Shown here: in pieces, positions 61,538 through 64,000 of the stretch
Position numbering within the stretch: position 1 is the first letter of the stretch
Layout: each line of letters begins with the position of its first letter
Source: Wagnerdoeblera intermedia
GTDB taxonomy: Bacteria > Pseudomonadota > Alphaproteobacteria > Rhodobacterales > Rhodobacteraceae
NCBI RefSeq assembly: GCF_042647465.1
Contig: NZ_JBHRVN010000004.1
Direction: 5' to 3' (one strand)
DNA length: 64,000 bases
Program-made: the position numbers and the translations under genes
The notes under the pieces: generated by a model
What the model saw: the letters and a program-made list of their open reading frames with translations, nothing else
Told to the model about the DNA's origin: nothing
Database searches by the model: none

Positions 61538-61592
61538 CGGGAGGTTTTGCACCTCCCGGACCCTCCGCAGAGTATTTTTGAAAACCCAAAAG
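61538..61592 (+). repeat. Hairpin-plus-tail intergenic repeat, copy 3
   Basis: Stem CGGGAGGT-TTTGC-ACCTCCCG followed by CCCTCCGCAGAGTATTTTTG and AAAACCCAAAAG, in the rplY-hisA interval. The tail matches the copies at 16139-16247 and 63274-63324, while the stem sequence differs between copies. Confidence 0.7.
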
Positions 61593-61593
61593 A

Positions 61594-61617
61594 AAAGGCG
61601 CCGCAGCGGGCGCCTTT
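61594..61617 (-). terminator. Terminator of hisA
   Basis: A 9-bp stem AAAGGCGCC / GGCGCCTTT with a 6-nt loop, followed on the minus strand by TTCTTTTGGG; it lies 25 nt beyond the hisA stop codon and abuts repeat copy 3. Confidence 0.85.
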
Positions 61618-61642
61618 CGGGGTTTTTGAGGTTAGACTTTGA

Positions 61643-62362
61643 TCAGCGGGCGAGCTGGCGGATGGCCTCTGACAGATCGATCGCACCGTCGTAGAGCGCG
61701 CGGCCCGAGATGGCGCCGGCAATCACGCCGGTGTCGCGCAGGGCGATCAGATCTTCCATCCGGCTGACACCGCCCGAGGCAATGACGGGGATTGAGACGG
61801 CTTCGGCCAGCGCGCGGGTCGCCTCAATATTCGGGCCGCCCATGGCGCCGTCGCGATCGATATCGGTGTAGATGATGGCTGCAACACCTGCATCTTCAAA
61901 GCTTTTTGCCAGATCAGTTACTTGGACCGTGGTTTCTTCGGCCCAGCCGCGGGTGGCGACAAAGCCCTTGCGCGCATCGATACCGACGGCGACTTTGCCG
62001 GGGAATTCGCGGGCGGCTTCGCGCACGAGATCGGGATTTTCGACCGCGACGGTGCCGAGGATCACGCGGCTGAGGCCTTTTTCAACCCAGGCGCCGATGG
62101 TGGCCAGATCGCGGATGCCGCCGCCAAGCTGGACGGGGACATTCACACGCGACAAAATCGCCTCAACTGCGGCGGCATTGACCGGTTTGCCCGCGAAGGC
62201 GCCGTTCAGGTCCACGAGGTGGAGCCACTGGCAGCCGGCCGTCACAAAGGCTTCGGCCTGAGCAGCCGGGTCATCACCAAAGACCGTTGCGGCCTCCATA
62301 TCACCGCGCAGAAGGCGCACGCATTGGCCGTCTTTGAGATCAATGGCAGGATAAAGGATCAT
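61643..62362 (-). CDS. hisA: Phosphoribosylformimino-5-aminoimidazole carboxamide ribotide isomerase
   Basis: A 239-residue TIM-barrel isomerase (ProFAR to PRFAR) of histidine biosynthesis. The catalytic Asp8 lies in MILYPAIDLKDGQCVRLLRG and the second Asp in VAVGIDARKGFVATRGW; phosphate-binding glycines are in IASGGVSRMEDL and GAISGRALYDG. The ATG at 62362 with GGGGAG 8 nt upstream gives the normal N-terminus. Downstream comes a terminator and then rplY: hisF and hisE, which usually follow hisA, are not here. Confidence 0.97.
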   Translation of the reverse strand: MILYPAIDLKDGQCVRLLRGDMEAATVFGDDPAAQAEAFVTAGCQWLHLVDLNGAFAGKPVNAAAVEAILSRVNVPVQLGGGIRDLATIGAWVEKGLSRVILGTVAVENPDLVREAAREFPGKVAVGIDARKGFVATRGWAEETTVQVTDLAKSFEDAGVAAIIYTDIDRDGAMGGPNIEATRALAEAVSIPVIASGGVSRMEDLIALRDTGVIAGAISGRALYDGAIDLSEAIRQLAR

Positions 62363-62615
62363 ATGGATCTCCCCGGGCGCTTCTATCCGTATTTCGGGTC
62401 TCATGCCACGGCGGGCCGCAGCGGACAAGAGGAGGAGGCGGAAGCAGGGTCAGCGCTGACAGAATGTACCCCTGAGCCTGCCGCAGAGGGCTGCAACCGG
62501 CAGCGAGGGGAAAGCTATGGACGCAATTCTCATGCGACCATAGCTAACCCTGCGGGCGACAGAGTGTCAGAAGGGATTCAATGCCAGGCCGGAGGGGCCG
62601 CCCGGGCGCAGGCCC

Positions 62616-63254
62616 TCAGGGTTTCCAGGAGAGGAAATTGGCGATGAGCCGCAGGCCGGTGGCCTGGGATTTTTCCGGGTGGAACTGCGCGCCGAGAATG
62701 TTGTCGCGCCCGACAATGGCCGTGACATCGCCTGCGTAATCGACATGGGCCAGACGCTCGGCGGGGCTGTCGACGCGCATGGCAAAACTGTGCACGAAAT
62801 AGGCGTGATCGCCGGTTGAGATGCCCGCGAGGACCGGGTGGGGATTGTCGATCACCAGATCGTTCCAGCCCATATGCGGCACCTTCAGCGCGGGATCTGC
62901 CGGGGTGATGCGGGTCACCTCACCACCGATCCAGCCGAAGCCTTTGGTGTCTTCATATTCACGGCCCCAGGTGGCCAGCATCTGCATGCCGACGCAGATG
63001 CCGAGGAAGGGAATGGCGCGTTTTGTGACCGCGTCATCAATGGCCTCAAAGAGGCCGGTCTGCAGCGAGAGGGCGCGGCGGCAATGCGGGAAAGCGCCGT
63101 CGCCGGGCAGCACGATGCGGTCGGCGCGGGCTGCGTCTTCGGGGCGCGCGGAGACGAGGATCTCGCCTGCCCCGGTCTCATCGGCCATGCGCTGGAAGGC
63201 TTTGGCGGCCGAATGCAGATTGCCGCTGTCGTAATCGACGAGGACGGTCAGCAT
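62616..63254 (-). CDS. hisH: Imidazole glycerol phosphate synthase subunit HisH (glutaminase)
   Basis: A 212-residue class I glutamine amidotransferase supplying ammonia to HisF. The catalytic triad is Cys87 in GICVGMQMLA with His192 and Glu194 in AQFHPEKSQ. The N-terminal VDYDSGNLHSAAKAFQRM and GGNDAFPHC-like loop (here PGDGAFPHC) are typical. The start lies 19 nt before repeat copy 4, which separates it from hisB. The interval of 253 nt to hisA shows no gene. Confidence 0.97.
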   Translation of the reverse strand: MLTVLVDYDSGNLHSAAKAFQRMADETGAGEILVSARPEDAARADRIVLPGDGAFPHCRRALSLQTGLFEAIDDAVTKRAIPFLGICVGMQMLATWGREYEDTKGFGWIGGEVTRITPADPALKVPHMGWNDLVIDNPHPVLAGISTGDHAYFVHSFAMRVDSPAERLAHVDYAGDVTAIVGRDNILGAQFHPEKSQATGLRLIANFLSWKP

Positions 63255-63273
63255 GGTTTGCTCCTGTTGTGGG

Positions 63274-63324
63274 GCACGGCTTTGCCGTGCGGCCTCCGGC
63301 GGGAGTATTTGGGAAAACCCAAAG
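63274..63324 (+). repeat. Hairpin-plus-tail intergenic repeat, copy 4
   Basis: Stem GCACGGC-TTT-GCCGTGC followed by GGCCTCCGGCGGGAGTATTT and GGGAAAACCCAAAG, located between hisB and hisH. In this copy the tail itself folds as TTTGGG-AAAA-CCCAAA. Confidence 0.75.
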
Positions 63325-63329
63325 ACGCC

Positions 63330-63917
63330 TCAGAGAATGCCTTTGGTCGAGGGGATGGCATCGGCTTTGCGCGGGTCCGTTTCGACCGCTTCACGCAGCG
63401 CGCGGGCGACGGCTTTGAAGGCGGCCTCGGCGATATGGTGGCTGTTGAAGCCGGCTTCCTGCGTTATGTGGAGCGTGATGCCGCCGTGGGTGGCAAGCGC
63501 CTGGAAGAACTCACGCACCAGCTCGGTGTCAAAGGTGCCGATCTTCTGGGTCGGGAAGGTGACATCCCAGACGAGGAAGGGCCGCGCGGAGAGATCGAGG
63601 GCTGCGGTGACGCGGGCGTCATCCATCGGCAGGATGCAGGCACCGTAGCGGCGGATGCCGCGTTTGTCGCCGAGCGCTTTGCTGAGCGCCTGGCCAAGCG
63701 CGATGCCGCAGTCCTCAACGGTGTGGTGATCGTCGATATGCAGATCGCCCTCGCAGCGCATCGTGATGTCGATGAGCGAGTGGCGCGCGAGCTGGTCGAC
63801 CATGTGGTCAAAGAATCCCACGCCGGTTTTGATGTCATAGGCGCCGGTGCCGTCGAGATTCACGCGCACCTCAATGGCGGTTTCGGCGGTGTTCCGGGTG
63901 ATGCTGGCCTGACGCAT
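63330..63917 (-). CDS. hisB: Imidazoleglycerol-phosphate dehydratase
   Basis: A 195-residue monofunctional dehydratase of histidine biosynthesis (IGP to imidazole acetol phosphate) with a dinuclear manganese centre. The duplicated histidine motifs are GFFDHMVDQLARHS with DDHHTVEDCGIALGQAL in the first half and GFNSHHIAEAAFKAVARAL in the second. No phosphatase domain is fused, unlike E. coli HisB. It stands first in the hisB-hisH-hisA run on the minus strand. Confidence 0.97.
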   Translation of the reverse strand: MRQASITRNTAETAIEVRVNLDGTGAYDIKTGVGFFDHMVDQLARHSLIDITMRCEGDLHIDDHHTVEDCGIALGQALSKALGDKRGIRRYGACILPMDDARVTAALDLSARPFLVWDVTFPTQKIGTFDTELVREFFQALATHGGITLHITQEAGFNSHHIAEAAFKAVARALREAVETDPRKADAIPSTKGIL

Positions 63918-63969
63918 GACATATCCTCGCTCTGTGCTGCGGTCTTATAGGCAGCGGCGGGAGGTAAGC

Positions 63970-63994
63970 AAAGGGGGCCGCGCGGGCCCCCTTT
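63970..63994 (-). terminator. Hairpin upstream of hisB, probably terminator of the next gene beyond the window
   Basis: A 10-bp stem AAAGGGGGCC / GGCCCCCTTT with a 5-nt loop. As no gene is visible between here and the window edge, it most likely ends a minus-strand gene outside the window. Confidence 0.5.
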
Positions 63995-64000
63995 ATGAAA

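Overview
The window is about 64 kb of GC-rich DNA from an alphaproteobacterium, almost certainly a member of the Rhodobacteraceae/Paracoccaceae. Reasons: NADP isocitrate dehydrogenase of the eukaryotic-like type, phosphatidylcholine synthase, a DksA with a degenerate zinc finger, the DUF6456/DUF6477 gene pair, a 14-gene nuo operon peppered with small accessory genes (including DUF5337), and the nuoN-birA-coaX-rnj order. It reads as core chromosome. There is no IS element, CRISPR array, rRNA operon or prophage. The genus cannot be fixed from the sequence alone.

Layout. 1-4.5 kb: end of a possible secreted protein, icd, a TetR regulator with a palindromic operator, a small lipoprotein, and a frameshifted DUF6456 gene divergent from DUF6477. 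4.5-7.6 kb: pcs, xerC, DUF484 and a transaldolase-family aldolase. 7.8-11.1 kb: a membrane protein and three Tad-type pseudopilin genes (tadE-like x2, vWA tadG). 11.4-14.6 kb: a small membrane protein coupled to a SAR-like GH24 lysozyme, a degenerate sulfotransferase-like protein and a flavin monooxygenase. 14.6-18.1 kb: dksA, a MoxR ATPase, an intergenic repeat and metG. 18.1-23.3 kb: DUF1223, acnA, a META-domain protein, a tRNA-Leu(UAA) gene interrupted by a group I intron, and tRNA-Val(UAC). 23.4-31.3 kb: an MFS transporter, a YncE-like beta-propeller divergent from a two-component system, xerD, and two envelope proteins. 31.4-36.3 kb: aroK-aroB, an alpha-methylacyl-CoA racemase homologue, a DEAD-box helicase and a nonsense-mutated LprI-like gene. 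36.4-58.2 kb: a minus-strand block, nuoA to nuoN (complex I) with nine extra reading frames between subunits, then birA, coaX and rnj. 58.5-63.9 kb: DUF2237, DUF2332, pth, rplY, hisA, hisH and hisB.

The most notable observations are the group I intron at the U34|A35 position of tRNA-Leu(UAA), with P3, P4, P6, P7, P8 and P9 pairings visible; a 39-nt upstream block shared by icd and acnA, which catalyse consecutive TCA steps, at almost the same distance from both start codons; a dispersed hairpin-plus-tail repeat present four times; and the unusually dense set of accessory genes, one of them a sulfotransferase, translationally coupled to complex I subunits. Two genes appear recently broken (the DUF6456 frameshift and the LprI amber codon).
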